Origin: an uncultured Ruminococcus sp.
GTDB taxonomy: Bacteria; Bacillota; Clostridia; Oscillospirales; Ruminococcaceae
Reading direction: 5' to 3'
Assembly (NCBI RefSeq): GCF_946187255.1
Contig: NZ_CAMHRZ010000050.1
Coordinates: forward strand, 1-16,919
Length of the DNA stretch: 16,919 nt
A program made the position numbers and the translations under genes. This document shows, piece after piece, positions 9,001-12,918 of this stretch (positions are counted from its first letter, which is position 1; each line of letters begins with the position of its first letter). The notes beneath the pieces were generated by a model. It saw only the letters and a list, made by a program, of their open reading frames with translations. It made no database searches and had not been told where the DNA came from.

Positions 9001-10805
9001 TTGACTGTCTCTTTCGTAAATCCGGTTACCAGTATCGCATCGTAAACATCGGCATTAAAGGTCGTATTAAATTCACCAAAGAAAAACTCTGCATGATCAA
9101 ATGTTTCATAAAGACCTATATGTGCATATTCATGACTTGGATCATATTCTCTTGATACATCAATTACGTCACCATACTCAGAATTAGGACTGGTTTTATA
9201 CTTCGCATATTTATATCCATCAAAGAAAATACCGGCATAATCCGTAGGCTTATATACCTTGCCAACTTCGGGGGTCACAAGTGTAAAATCTCCGGTCACA
9301 GGCTCAATTTCAGTCTCAGTCATAACGCCGTACTCAAACTGCGCATTATCGCCGACGGATTCAGCAAATTCGCCTGCGGTCACAAGGCTGATCTCATCGC
9401 CTGTGTAGCCTGTCTTAACGCCTGCGGGCGCTGTTGTGATGGCAGCGTCGCCCTTTGCAATGCTGGTAGTAAGTGCCTGTGTCGGTACGTCATTGTAGCC
9501 ATCAGCACCTTCGATGCGCCAGTAAACGGTGTAATCGCCTTCATTAGTGGCAACGGGGGGTTCGGTGCTCCAGTTAGCACTTACAAGGCTAGCGGTGTTA
9601 ACTACCTGGCAGTAAAGATCACTGCCATCAACACGGGTAACGAGTATTGCATCGTAGGTGGCATAATCCCATTCTGAACTGAGAAGTCCGCTGTCATCGG
9701 TATCATCCACTATTACAAATAAATCTACTAAACTATTGGTTTCCCTGGCAATCTTATGGCTGAGATTTGAATCCGAATCATTGCCCGCAGTGTAATATAT
9801 ATTTTTTATGCCGTCGAAAGCTATACCCTCACGACCTGTAGGCTTATAAACATTGCCCACCACAGGGGTGTAAGTTGCATTATTTGTTTCTACCAGATCG
9901 CCGCTGTAAAGGCTTGTAGAGTACAGCATAGTACCCTTAGAAGAATCGATACTGCCGGGATTGGTAACAAGGCTGACATCATTGCCGGTGTAGGTTATAG
10001 GATCAACGGTGGTGGGGGCGGTGTAGTCTGTGTCAGCACTGAGAGTGATCTCACCACTGCCGATCAGTTTAACATACTTCGGATCATACAAGGCGTCTGC
10101 TCCCATCCAGTCTGCGCCGTCACGGCTTACCTGTATGGTTTCTGCGTTAATGTTACCATTCACAGCAGGTGCATCTGGACGAGTAGATCCGTTCATATAA
10201 GCACTGCCGCCGCTGCCGCCGCTGCCGCCAACAATATAGGCTGAACCGCTGTTTACGGTAACGTTGCCAACAACGCCGTATGCGCCATAGCCGCCGCTGC
10301 CGCCTTCACTTTGTGGGTCGTGGTCGTCGCCGTTGCCGCCGTTGCCGCCATTGCCGCCGAATATCTTAACATTAGCACCGTTAACGATCAGATTACCTAC
10401 AAAGCCGGCACCGCCATCGCCGCCTTCCCCGCCAACGGGAATATCATCCACACCGTCAATACCATTCTCGCCGTTGATAACAAGATTACCCTTGCCGGCA
10501 ACCGTCACCGTATGGCTGCCGCCTTTGATGCCGCCGTTTACGGTAAGTGTTTTGTTCTCGGGTATTGTAAGGGTCAGATCAACTGTGACGTTTACATCAC
10601 CGTCTATCGTCACATTATCATCTGTAATGGTGCTGTTTTCGCTCCACTCATGCGATTCAGAGTTGAGAGTATCAGCATTTGCCTTGATAGCCATTTCCGT
10701 CGCGAACTGCGCCAACGGCTGCACGGGCAGAGTACCGCTCACCATAGTAAGAGCACATACACCCGCGACTACTCGCTTGACATGATTTGATAGTCCTCTT
10801 GTCAT
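6..10805 (-). CDS. Giant secreted multi-Ig (YDG/MBG) surface protein, 3,599 aa
   Basis: Predicted extracellular protein of unknown ligand. A Sec-type signal peptide (basic n-region, hydrophobic VVAGVCALTMVSG) opens it. Residues about 45-119 are beta-rich, 120-236 are glycine-rich, and 261-1542 are seven YDG/MBG-type units marked by YTAP, YDG and W..DVPT.AGDY.V.WR. Residues about 1542-1840 are non-repetitive. Residues about 1845-3390 are further MBG/Ig-like domains with recurring FTY.., NAGTYTATI and R.V.ITPD segments, and 3400-3599 are a C-terminal module. The mature chain is rich in Asp and Glu. I see no LPXTG motif, dockerin or C-terminal hydrophobic anchor, so the attachment mode is unknown. 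The start is supported by AGGAAGGTG eight bases before ATG. The frame is open for 10.8 kb, so the gene looks intact. It is apparently monocistronic, with its own promoter. A role as adhesin or substrate-binding scaffold is inference; the presence of a secreted repeat protein is well supported. Confidence 0.93.
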   Translation of the reverse strand: MTRGLSNHVKRVVAGVCALTMVSGTLPVQPLAQFATEMAIKANADTLNSESHEWSENSTITDDNVTIDGDVNVTVDLTLTIPENKTLTVNGGIKGGSHTVTVAGKGNLVINGENGIDGVDDIPVGGEGGDGGAGFVGNLIVNGANVKIFGGNGGNGGNGDDHDPQSEGGSGGYGAYGVVGNVTVNSGSAYIVGGSGGSGGSAYMNGSTRPDAPAVNGNINAETIQVSRDGADWMGADALYDPKYVKLIGSGEITLSADTDYTAPTTVDPITYTGNDVSLVTNPGSIDSSKGTMLYSTSLYSGDLVETNNATYTPVVGNVYKPTGREGIAFDGIKNIYYTAGNDSDSNLSHKIARETNSLVDLFVIVDDTDDSGLLSSEWDYATYDAILVTRVDGSDLYCQVVNTASLVSANWSTEPPVATNEGDYTVYWRIEGADGYNDVPTQALTTSIAKGDAAITTAPAGVKTGYTGDEISLVTAGEFAESVGDNAQFEYGVMTETEIEPVTGDFTLVTPEVGKVYKPTDYAGIFFDGYKYAKYKTSPNSEYGDVIDVSREYDPSHEYAHIGLYETFDHAEFFFGEFNTTFNADVYDAILVTGFTKETVNSEEVDVIECQLVKASEYHAEDIVPVDDPKGTNVGEYDVYWRVKSDIYNETEWTLLDPKPEITKGTISASDYTAPTAIGSLDYTGSEQALINAGSGLDASKGRFEYTKGAEPVKWDKNGDNPYEPHVGDVITPNGGGGVFFPVGYKVKVGNNTYEGAYNDVGINLWLSTNGSRHVAYCTNGSGILSAWGNYDSFKVLSVDNVAKVTEIEFINAADYLDSLEWSADVPTGKDEGDYSVLWRIKGADNYNNVKGGVLSTKIAKLAINYTAPTANSRDYDGTEKPLLIAGKIAEADEGKGTIEYGVETKVEPIVRNTETPVSIDDMSVGQVYKPGGHTGVFFPANYTVVMDGNTFSVNEIESVIMFADQDEYGMMSHAGSSPLPYGYDAVQITNIDKNEKVITVTPVNSAEATAMTWGENIPTAKDVFEYTVYWRLTPADVKYAGTEAQAINVKISEHAVGYTAPSANNRDYNGEKEALLNAGSIAEADAGKGTIEYALNKTPKINSEATVVYSAEVGAIYSPADDSFVNIQNVTRVIFPGAQTMDVGGQNNLQITPGKFTLSGNYGTINVNFSSEKYDGIMIKKVEGTTITIDYVNTTKPETYVDWSGDVPTATNAGDYTVLWRVKPAEDGYLGTEVQSINVKVSKANIAAADYSAPTANSRTYDGEEEVLVNAGEISADKGKFEYAKGAKPVKWNYNKNTVYEPHVGEVITPNGSWGVYFPVGYALKVGDNTYNNTYSSIGINLMTSDTHYAGYCTNSEGLESAWGDYDSFKVLSVDNDSKVIEIQFINADEYLDSLVWSEDVPTATNAGDYQVSWRIKAADSTNINDVDGGSINVKIAKADIDPATYTAPTHKNVIALNKTDGGEFVDTDLITAGSFIDTATDAPGTFEYGIKGEGDQYAWQTDVPTTKAAGEFTVGARIKGDANHNDVVFDDMDVTVLEQIEGWFTFEDDVLISTVPYNKNKPLQTYTAKLEPATDLVAGKKVYKLEAGETYYVYGSKALSFTGNEDLIDIAGGKRTPAAVIGGNEYTYSYTLGVGEDIVNESLYEFMHIHSLDLYSYKTEQGVTEYDKSKIHVECTTDTDKGHQIIAELTEDTAYYYGMVPSTDNVVVTGEFDNTKYTCAYGVSITKGRMYFTHLDDTHELSFDDMTVGDDYYINAVVDAYDPYTKTGKNFILQQKMTYQAKPLYLCNIYLSTDGKELVENPEFNAELPESETNKKYTNGIKLEVESKEEGENTVYSIDLPDDQFTYNSKDQKPVIYITNMLGDTLTQLKLGESNEEGTDYAFDCEAQKSANTYTGTLEGVGNYSGTITVNWKIADKEIADEDLETVFNGAIYDGLKLTAGKDNTSDFTVSAKEGTDELVSEFLDGATYTVKYELPMVEGQNESQFADIVNAGTYTATITISKDNFKSKTITVENVTVDRRKVNITPDQGQKTKYNTAAGDVTFKVEQAGTGDTGLIAADIPEGTTADTYFGENILDIKDYNRTDISANDVGKYDYLFADSVSNLVSGAEAAEEAATAKEVQVGDETNNNLQNLPVNSAWKYSSTASIYTSAEVAGLTDISELSYYHKHDDEICHSEKNTIAVYISETDKTGFNSGEYVDVSAMTKVYDGEWNVSDGWNKITLDQSFTRTDTTKNLMIAFVETDPSKPGVGRHYISTPEVGNVARSISYYSDDTVQFNGGYSSIRYCVPVTKFGSAGAVNDTNYELVLNTDIPDSTEKNQYEVEQKAFEIDMLSYKYNNGAGSNAMWTYDSFEHQIDVPVNTDADLSFGVQITEDEPLKFVDNEGAGDIEVYTGDVYFDKEHTIKLAVKTVTKATDVPEANKEYKVFVRLKDGGNYAPCEDDVDLIGFYDEDGNPVYQVPGYWTVAPAALTDIELDPTFDVYSSKDITTAITVYGVQTEGFDTEAEEDDVFATLTKDTDYTIEFYHTDKERYEDLTQEELAKVLTTMKDDGKYLVVAKGKGNYTGNVCAQFTVNNGTITPTHFTLTLNNNIYDGTLKTFPENFTFAATEDATDAEKELADLYNKTGEEKTTDISEVSFQKLITDIDGELDDGEYLEFGSEYTFPKDKDVTVINFNGSNREYRVGSESIAELNVDEKGDLNVKVGNGSDYQYSDTFERLPGYAWKVQYNTTDSITIIGISLDDLSQFWSFEDSPIDAGLYVAKYNVTSEHFDEKTLYDAFQIKRREVTITPDAEQTKEFLQQTEDFNFAVQEAESGKDTGRVSTELRKDENLSWSKLVTLVDENGDPFELAYNTDAGTYSFGVFKEGAVNVEFNNYDVKMADETFTVTPYDLEAHKNNGEVVVTLTGDGLIYDGVTKHKINIDSVTATAEGLEDPYTLTENTDYILGGSYMKFDAGTYSAYIVGQKNFSNSVKQDWIVKSRLNDTASVTFDKDVDNKKFTSNDSSAEINVYDDIELVYNGESIDSRIDVEPGKVEYTDEPDIKINYYNGDEYDAYEESLGTANPADKPTPLEEAPVDAGSYVVEITITDEMNSADAYNTAQTTFLFRSVKIIPRSIKVQPVLTAESYQIGDEEPTIDHFVFTANNDTVFDDDKDMLSAELWNDTADSIYKKDENEFKVSSEDPVIVCNNYSVTCEPVSYEYVKIDLKDKNVKINLNNLALQSGNFTSLNDAVQSVTYTYTEKATGEEKVYTLVEGDDFVFGDDTNNTPENGSFTVEIEAPEGCKKFKGYKSVKVEVENLGVAVRKSTNVDLGESLKLNVMFELPEAIKNDNDAYVTYTYCDKTTTLKVSELNTDSNGYAVIQAAVIPAMAQEKVVFKLFNGKGIQVPMQDKDGTDIAETGYSISLFDYLDALKNNFAPGSKWYNVAVATKDYCIATNQFLSDDPIDEQFSDLTNNVKAKSVKSYLKTESDLPSNMSSVTMNLDCQNVTTFALTFNLNKSIKASEYSCTIDGEEVDLVKRNNRAYYVLYDNISANHLGNTHRLELKHKGEVVYWTEFSALSYGAAIMNSSYAENPKYANFAKALYAYNKYAVKAFGDN
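9..608 (-). other. C-terminal module of the giant protein (residues ~3400-3599)
   Basis: The module has a helical start (SLFDYLDALKNNF and VAVATKDYCIATNQFL), a beta-rich middle (TFALTFNLNKSIKASEYSC, IDGEEVDLVKRNNRAYYVLYDNISANHL) and a helical end (SALSYGAAIM, FAKALYAYNKYAVKAFGDN). I recognise this layout, with the closing SALSY and ALY.YN.YA phrases, from C-termini of large Ig-containing proteins of Ruminococcus and Lachnospiraceae. Its function is unknown to me; a role in cell-surface retention is a guess based on its terminal position and the lack of other anchors. Confidence 0.6.
2592..2849 (-). other. Possible eighth, divergent copy of the inserted beta domain (residues ~2653-2738)
   Basis: EFGSEYTFPKDKDVTVINF followed by YRVGSESIAELNV and WKVQYNTTDSITIIGIS has the same order of features as the unit 5 insert (VGAIYSP, VTRVIFPG, MDVGGQNNLQI, VEGTTITIDYVN). 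Like the others it stands between an MBG-like first half (LEFGSEYTF) and an SPIDAGLYVAKYNVTSEHF second half. The similarity is weak and judged by eye. Confidence 0.4.
3921..4439 (-). other. Bacteroidota-like beta-sandwich module inserted in an Ig-like domain (residues ~2123-2295)
   Basis: The block begins VQVGDETNNNLQNLPVNSAW and continues with SIYTSAEV, ISELSYYHKHD, IAVYISETDKTGF, MTKVYDGEWNV, GWNKITLD..F and NLMIAFVETD, ending with RSISYYSDD. I recognise this order (IYT..E[IV], I.vYm..T.k..F, kVydG, W..I.Ld..F, NL.IaF.D, aRsI.yySD) from modules common in secreted Bacteroidota proteins; the assignment is from memory. It interrupts an MBG-like domain: GKYDYLFADSVSNLVSGA before it and AVNDTNYELVLNTD after it read as one broken domain. 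An Ala/Glu-rich linker precedes it. Sample 60-nt hand counts inside the block are 28-40% GC, against 57% at 4621-4680. Confidence 0.6.
6465..7049 (-). repeat. Unit 6 of the array, close relative of unit 3
   Basis: Residues 1253-1447. The insert is the partner of the unit 3 insert (PHVGEVITPNG, GVYFPVGYALKVGDNTY, SAWGDYDSFKVLSVDN). Its scaffold head (TANSRTYDGEEEVLVNAG) instead resembles units 4 and 5 (TANSRDYDGTEKPLLIAG and SANNRDYNGEKEALLNAG). The unit is therefore a mosaic of two different nearest relatives. Confidence 0.8.
8208..8789 (-). repeat. Unit 3 of the array, close relative of unit 6
   Basis: Residues 673-866. Its insert and second half match unit 6 almost block for block at a fixed offset of 1,740 nt, including PHVGDVITPNG, GVFFPVGYKVKVGNNTY, SAWGNYDSFKVLSVDN and INAADYLDSLEWS. 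A hand comparison of about 130 nt from 8331 onward with the equivalent stretch from 6591 gave about 15 differences, near 88% identity. Its first 40 residues (YTAPTAIGSLDYTGSEQ) are much less like unit 6. Confidence 0.8.
10098..10448 (-). other. Glycine-rich, beta-solenoid-like segment (residues ~120-236)
   Basis: Short beta-strand phrases such as GNLIVNGANVKIFGG and GNVTVNSGSAYIVGG alternate with GG-x runs such as GGNGGNGGNG. The strands have the alternating V/I/N pattern of parallel beta-helix rungs, and the glycine tracts would be loops. The DNA is correspondingly full of GCC/CCG triplets, so it is locally very GC-rich and prone to slippage. It sits between the signal peptide and the first Ig-like unit, so it would be the distal tip if the C-terminus is anchored. 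The structure is an inference. Confidence 0.55.
10674..10805 (-). other. Signal peptide of the giant protein
   Basis: The first residues include R3, K10 and R11, followed by an uncharged stretch VVAGVCALTMVSG and a small-residue region. A plausible signal peptidase I site follows the A-N-A near residue 44; an earlier cleavage near residue 24-32 is also possible. No lipobox cysteine is placed to suggest a lipoprotein. The secreted location is inferred from this segment together with the Ig-like domains behind it. Confidence 0.75.
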
Positions 10806-10996
10806 AATTTTTTCACCTTCCTGTAAAATAAATTATTATTCGTGCAAAAGACGTGACAAACGCCCCGCACTTTGTGTACATTTGTTTAACAGCCCAGCGC
10901 CATCGACTGTTATATTTGCATACATCCCCTCAGAATTAATTAAATATATTCGTCAATTAATACTTGCATCCGTGGAGGTGTTTGCTGAATTATTAC
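10806..10996 (-). promoter_or_regulatory. Long 5' leader of the giant gene with Shine-Dalgarno site
   Basis: From the inferred start site near 10996 to the ATG is about 190 nt with no convincing reading frame. The ribosome site AGGAAGGTG lies eight bases before ATG. Local pairing is possible: AACAG with CTGTT (within 10882-10910) and GTGC...GCAC enclosing GGCG/CGTC (10842-10870). I could not match it to a riboswitch class I know. Confidence 0.5.
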
Positions 10997-11002
10997 AAAT
11001 TT

Positions 11003-11031
11003 ATTATAACACACGTTTTTCATTTTGTCAC
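11003..11031 (-). promoter_or_regulatory. Promoter of the giant gene
   Basis: On the minus strand GTGACA (11026-11031, one mismatch to TTGACA), a 17-bp spacer and a perfect TATAAT (11003-11008) are present. TGT directly precedes TATAAT, so it is also an extended -10 element. This is the best sigma-A-type promoter in the 450 bp upstream of the gene. Confidence 0.8.
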
Positions 11032-11082
11032 CACTTTTCTTGATTTATCTGGAATAATTCATATACCTGCACAAATATTAAG

Positions 11083-11097
11083 TTGCACATTGTACAA
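11083..11097. promoter_or_regulatory. Inverted repeat upstream of the giant-gene promoter
   Basis: TTGCACATTGTACAA is a 7-1-7 inverted repeat with one mismatched pair, about 52 bp upstream of the -35 box. Related TGCACA words occur at about 11068 and 11205. The position suits an activator or repressor site, but the family is unknown. Confidence 0.35.
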
Positions 11098-11216
11098 ACC
11101 TTATAAATAAGCATCTAATTTTTATTAACATTTGTTTAACATTCAACGTATAAGTTAAAACATTACATCTAAGTTGTGAATTTTAGGGGCTTTTGTTCTT
11201 ATTTTGCACATCTTTT

Positions 11217-11230
11217 TGAAAACGTTTTCG
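11217..11230. promoter_or_regulatory. cre-like operator (LacI/CcpA type)
   Basis: TGAAAACGTTTTCG contains the perfect 12-bp palindrome GAAAACGTTTTC (11218-11229) with a central CG. It fits the catabolite-responsive element consensus TGWNANCGNTNWCA except at the last base. It lies between the terminator of the kinase operon and the giant gene, about 187 bp upstream of that gene's -35 box. The distance is long for direct promoter control. Confidence 0.5.
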
Positions 11231-11254
11231 CAGAATGTTAATAGTTTTAATTAA

Positions 11255-11285
11255 CAAAAAACGGCAGCCCCGAAAGAGCTGCCGT
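11255..11285 (-). terminator. Rho-independent terminator of the PqqD-kinase operon
   Basis: Arms ACGGCAGC (11261-11268) and GCTGCCGT (11278-11285) pair perfectly around a 9-nt loop. Read on the minus strand the hairpin is followed by TTTTT (11256-11260). It starts 15 bp after the kinase stop codon. Confidence 0.93.
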
Positions 11286-11299
11286 GTTATCATGTTAAA

Positions 11300-12028
11300 T
11301 TATTTCATGCCCTCATACGCGACCCTTGCCGCGTCGGGTGCCATGTTGCACCCAAGCCTGTAAAGCGCCACATTGTCCGCCATCCTGTCTATCAGCGGCA
11401 GCGTAGCCGCCAGCGCCGCACCGTCATTCGGGCGGTATGTCTGCGCTATCAGCATCGGGTATGCCTCCGCTCTGCTTATTCGGCGGATAGTGTTGGTCTC
11501 AGCGCGTTCCAGCAGGCAAACGGCTTTCAGCGGCACCGAGATATTACAGCCAAGACGGTGCTTGCCGTTGTAGGGCGTGCCGTGTATCACAATGCCCTCC
11601 GCCGCCGCAGTTATCAGCGGCTTGTCATCGTTCACCATTACCGCCCTCTCGCCCAGCATTTCCCGCCAAAGCCCTGTGTGAGTGGATTTGCCCGTCCCCG
11701 ACTTCGCCGTGAACAGATAGCCCTCACCGTCCACCGCCACACATGAGCCGTGAAACAGGAAGGTGCCGTAACGCGGCATCTGTTCGGCTATCTTGCGGTA
11801 CACTGCCAGCTCCTCCAGCTGTTCGTCGGAGGAATTGTGCCTTATTATGCCCTCACGTTCGGATGAACGTGCATTGCTCACACGCTCGTGCTCGATATCC
11901 TCACGGGTCGTCGTCACGGAAAAGTCAGGCTCGCCCTCAGCGCGGTATTCGGCGCAGTAATCGTGAACAAGTCCGTACAGTGAGTTGACTTCTATCAGCT
12001 TTCCCGCAAACTTATATATGCCCGTCAT
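11300..12028 (-). CDS. HPr-kinase/PEPCK-fold P-loop ATPase, PqqD-associated
   Basis: This 242-residue protein belongs to the HPr-kinase-like group that accompanies PqqD-type proteins. Residues 88-106 form the entry strands (GTFLFHGSCVAVDGEGYLF), and Walker A is AKSGTGKST at 108-116, continuing HTGLW to residue 121. An acidic NDDKPLI follows at 133-139, then a GTPYNGKHRLG loop near residues 150-160. This P-loop with a following NDD and a GTP[YW].GK loop is typical of the family and differs from true HPr kinase, which also has a distinct N-terminal domain. Characterised relatives in lasso-peptide clusters phosphorylate the peptide C-terminus; the substrate here is unknown. The start codon lies 3 bp after the PqqD-like stop codon, so the two are translated as one operon. 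The 60 nt from 11401 count to 67% GC, richer than the neighbours. Confidence 0.82.
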   Translation of the reverse strand: MTGIYKFAGKLIEVNSLYGLVHDYCAEYRAEGEPDFSVTTTREDIEHERVSNARSSEREGIIRHNSSDEQLEELAVYRKIAEQMPRYGTFLFHGSCVAVDGEGYLFTAKSGTGKSTHTGLWREMLGERAVMVNDDKPLITAAAEGIVIHGTPYNGKHRLGCNISVPLKAVCLLERAETNTIRRISRAEAYPMLIAQTYRPNDGAALAATLPLIDRMADNVALYRLGCNMAPDAARVAYEGMK

Positions 12029-12031
12029 ATA

Positions 12032-12289
12032 TCACACAATGGCGCCTATCTTGCTGAGTTCCGTAATGACCTTGTGAACGTCCCCTTCGATCTTGCCCTC
12101 GGGCGCGTCGTACTTATCGCGCATCTTCTTTACGATCTCAGCTTCGGTGGTCTCCTCCCTCAGCAGCTCCAGCACATCGCCCAGTATCTTGTTCCCGCGA
12201 ACCAGCCCCGAAAACTTGGTGTTGCCCGTTGCGATGAGCATGACCTCGCCGTGAGATTCGTGGGGGATAAATTCTTTATTCAGTTTCAT
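12032..12289 (-). CDS. PqqD family RiPP-recognition-element protein
   Basis: An 85-residue stand-alone protein whose pattern matches PqqD-like winged-helix domains: an N-terminal beta region (GEVMLIATGNTKFSGLVRGN), then G..LELLREETTEAEIVKKM, then a final helix DVHKVITELSKIGAIV. Family members bind leader peptides and present them to modifying enzymes, which here would be the downstream kinase-like ATPase. AAGGAA (12297-12302, minus strand) is the ribosome site and fits this ATG. It is the first gene of a two-gene operon under a perfect-consensus promoter. No precursor peptide gene is visible, so the partner may be encoded elsewhere or may be a protein rather than a RiPP. Confidence 0.82.
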   Translation of the reverse strand: MKLNKEFIPHESHGEVMLIATGNTKFSGLVRGNKILGDVLELLREETTEAEIVKKMRDKYDAPEGKIEGDVHKVITELSKIGAIV

Positions 12290-12343
12290 GGATGATTTCC
12301 TTTCATGTTATATTTATATTGTATATTCCGCATATACCTATAT

Positions 12344-12372
12344 ATTATAGCACATTGGCAGAGAAATGTCAA
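12344..12372 (-). promoter_or_regulatory. Promoter of the PqqD-kinase operon
   Basis: Minus strand TTGACA (12367-12372), exactly 17 bp, TATAAT (12344-12349): a perfect consensus, with TGC before the -10. About 55 nt separate the -10 box from the start codon. Confidence 0.9.
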
Positions 12373-12400
12373 TTAAAAGTGAATAACCATTTGACATTTC
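12363..12400. promoter_or_regulatory. Shared operator: 10-bp inverted repeat spanning both divergent -35 boxes
   Basis: GAAATGTCAA (12363-12372) and TTGACATTTC (12391-12400) are perfect inverted copies separated by 18 bp. Each arm contains the -35 hexamer of one of two divergent promoters. Any protein that binds the arms would act on both transcripts at once. Confidence 0.65.
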
Positions 12401-12418
12401 GGGAAAATATGGTATAAT
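12391..12418 (+). promoter_or_regulatory. Promoter of the S24/S26 peptidase-like gene
   Basis: TTGACA (12391-12396), 16 bp, TATAAT (12413-12418), with TGG before the -10 making it extended. The start codon is 48 bp further on, behind GAGGA at 12456-12460. Confidence 0.9.
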
Positions 12419-12466
12419 GATAAGAGCAAATATCATTATGAATATGGGAGTTTATGAGGAAATAAA

Positions 12467-12904
12467 ATGACTTACGAGGAATATCTTGAAAAGAACGACG
12501 ATCTCACCTACACAAACGTTGGCGTGAGCATGATGCCGCTGCTGCATCAGGGCAGAGACCTTTTCACCGTCACAAAGAAGACCGCACGCCGCTGCAAAGC
12601 GGGCGACGTGGTGCTTTACCGCCGTCCCCCGAACAAATATGTGCTTCACCGCATCATCGCAGTGCGCCCCCATGATTATGTCATTCTGGGTGACAACTGC
12701 GTCCGCAAAGAGTACGGCATCAAGGACAGCGACATTATCGGCATTATGACGGGTTTTGTGCGCAACGGCAGGTCTTACTCGGTGAAAGATCTCCCCTACC
12801 GTCTGTATTCGGCGTACATCATGAGTACGATACCGATACGCATTTTCAGGAAGAAAGCAGTCCTGAAAGCGAAGAGAACGGTGAAAAAGATCATTCGCAT
12901 ATAA
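12467..12904 (+). CDS. S24/S26 signal-peptidase-like protein
   Basis: A 145-residue protein with the S26 core: G-V-S-M at 19-22 followed by MPLL (S21 as candidate nucleophile), GDVVLYRRP (46-54), YVLHRII (58-64) and ILGDNC (73-78). H61 stands where bacterial type I signal peptidases have lysine; a Ser/His arrangement is known from SipW/ER-type enzymes, so H61 may be the general base. There is no N-terminal membrane anchor; the C-terminal 30 residues are strongly basic with a short hydrophobic stretch (YIMSTIPIRIF). Related short S24/S26 proteins often sit beside PqqD and HPr-kinase-like genes. Here it is divergent from that pair and shares its control region. Its function is probably peptide cleavage, but catalysis is not certain. 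Confidence 0.72.
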   Translation: MTYEEYLEKNDDLTYTNVGVSMMPLLHQGRDLFTVTKKTARRCKAGDVVLYRRPPNKYVLHRIIAVRPHDYVILGDNCVRKEYGIKDSDIIGIMTGFVRNGRSYSVKDLPYRLYSAYIMSTIPIRIFRKKAVLKAKRTVKKIIRI

Positions 12905-12918
12905 TACATAGTATGTAT

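Larger units (their letters stand above)
6180..10025 (-). repeat. Array of seven YDG/MBG units; units 1-6 carry an inserted beta domain
   Basis: Unit starts, taken at the Y of YTAP or its equivalent, are residues 261, 457, 673, 867, 1060, 1253 and 1448. Spacings are therefore 196, 216, 194, 193, 193 and 195 residues. Unit 7 is only about 95 residues long and shows the plain domain: YTAP...GTFEYGI directly followed by W..DVPTTKAAGEFTV.ARIKGDANHND. In units 1-6 an extra block of about 90-110 residues lies between the FEY strand and the W..DVP strand. The block carries VG.VY.P, G[VI].F and Y[DS]..K[VI] phrases. Approximate insert positions are 9575-9895, 8930-9300, 8335-8680, 7765-8090, 7195-7500 and 6605-6935. 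The scaffold family is recognised; the insert family is not. Confidence 0.85.

Noticed and set aside
10311..10790. Two long plus-strand open frames (159 and 150 residues) opposite the 5' end of the giant gene
   Set aside because: They are shadows of the GC-rich glycine codons. Their proteins are Pro/Ala/Val-biased, have no ribosome site and lie wholly inside a well-supported minus-strand gene.
10806..10996. Cyclic-di-GMP or other known riboswitch in the giant-gene leader
   Set aside because: I looked for the conserved core words of c-di-GMP-I and other common classes and did not find them.
12438..12470. Ten-codon frame MNMGVYEEIK whose stop overlaps the start codon of the peptidase-like gene
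   Set aside because: It has no properly spaced ribosome site and is too short to judge. It could be a coupled leader peptide, but nothing supports translation.
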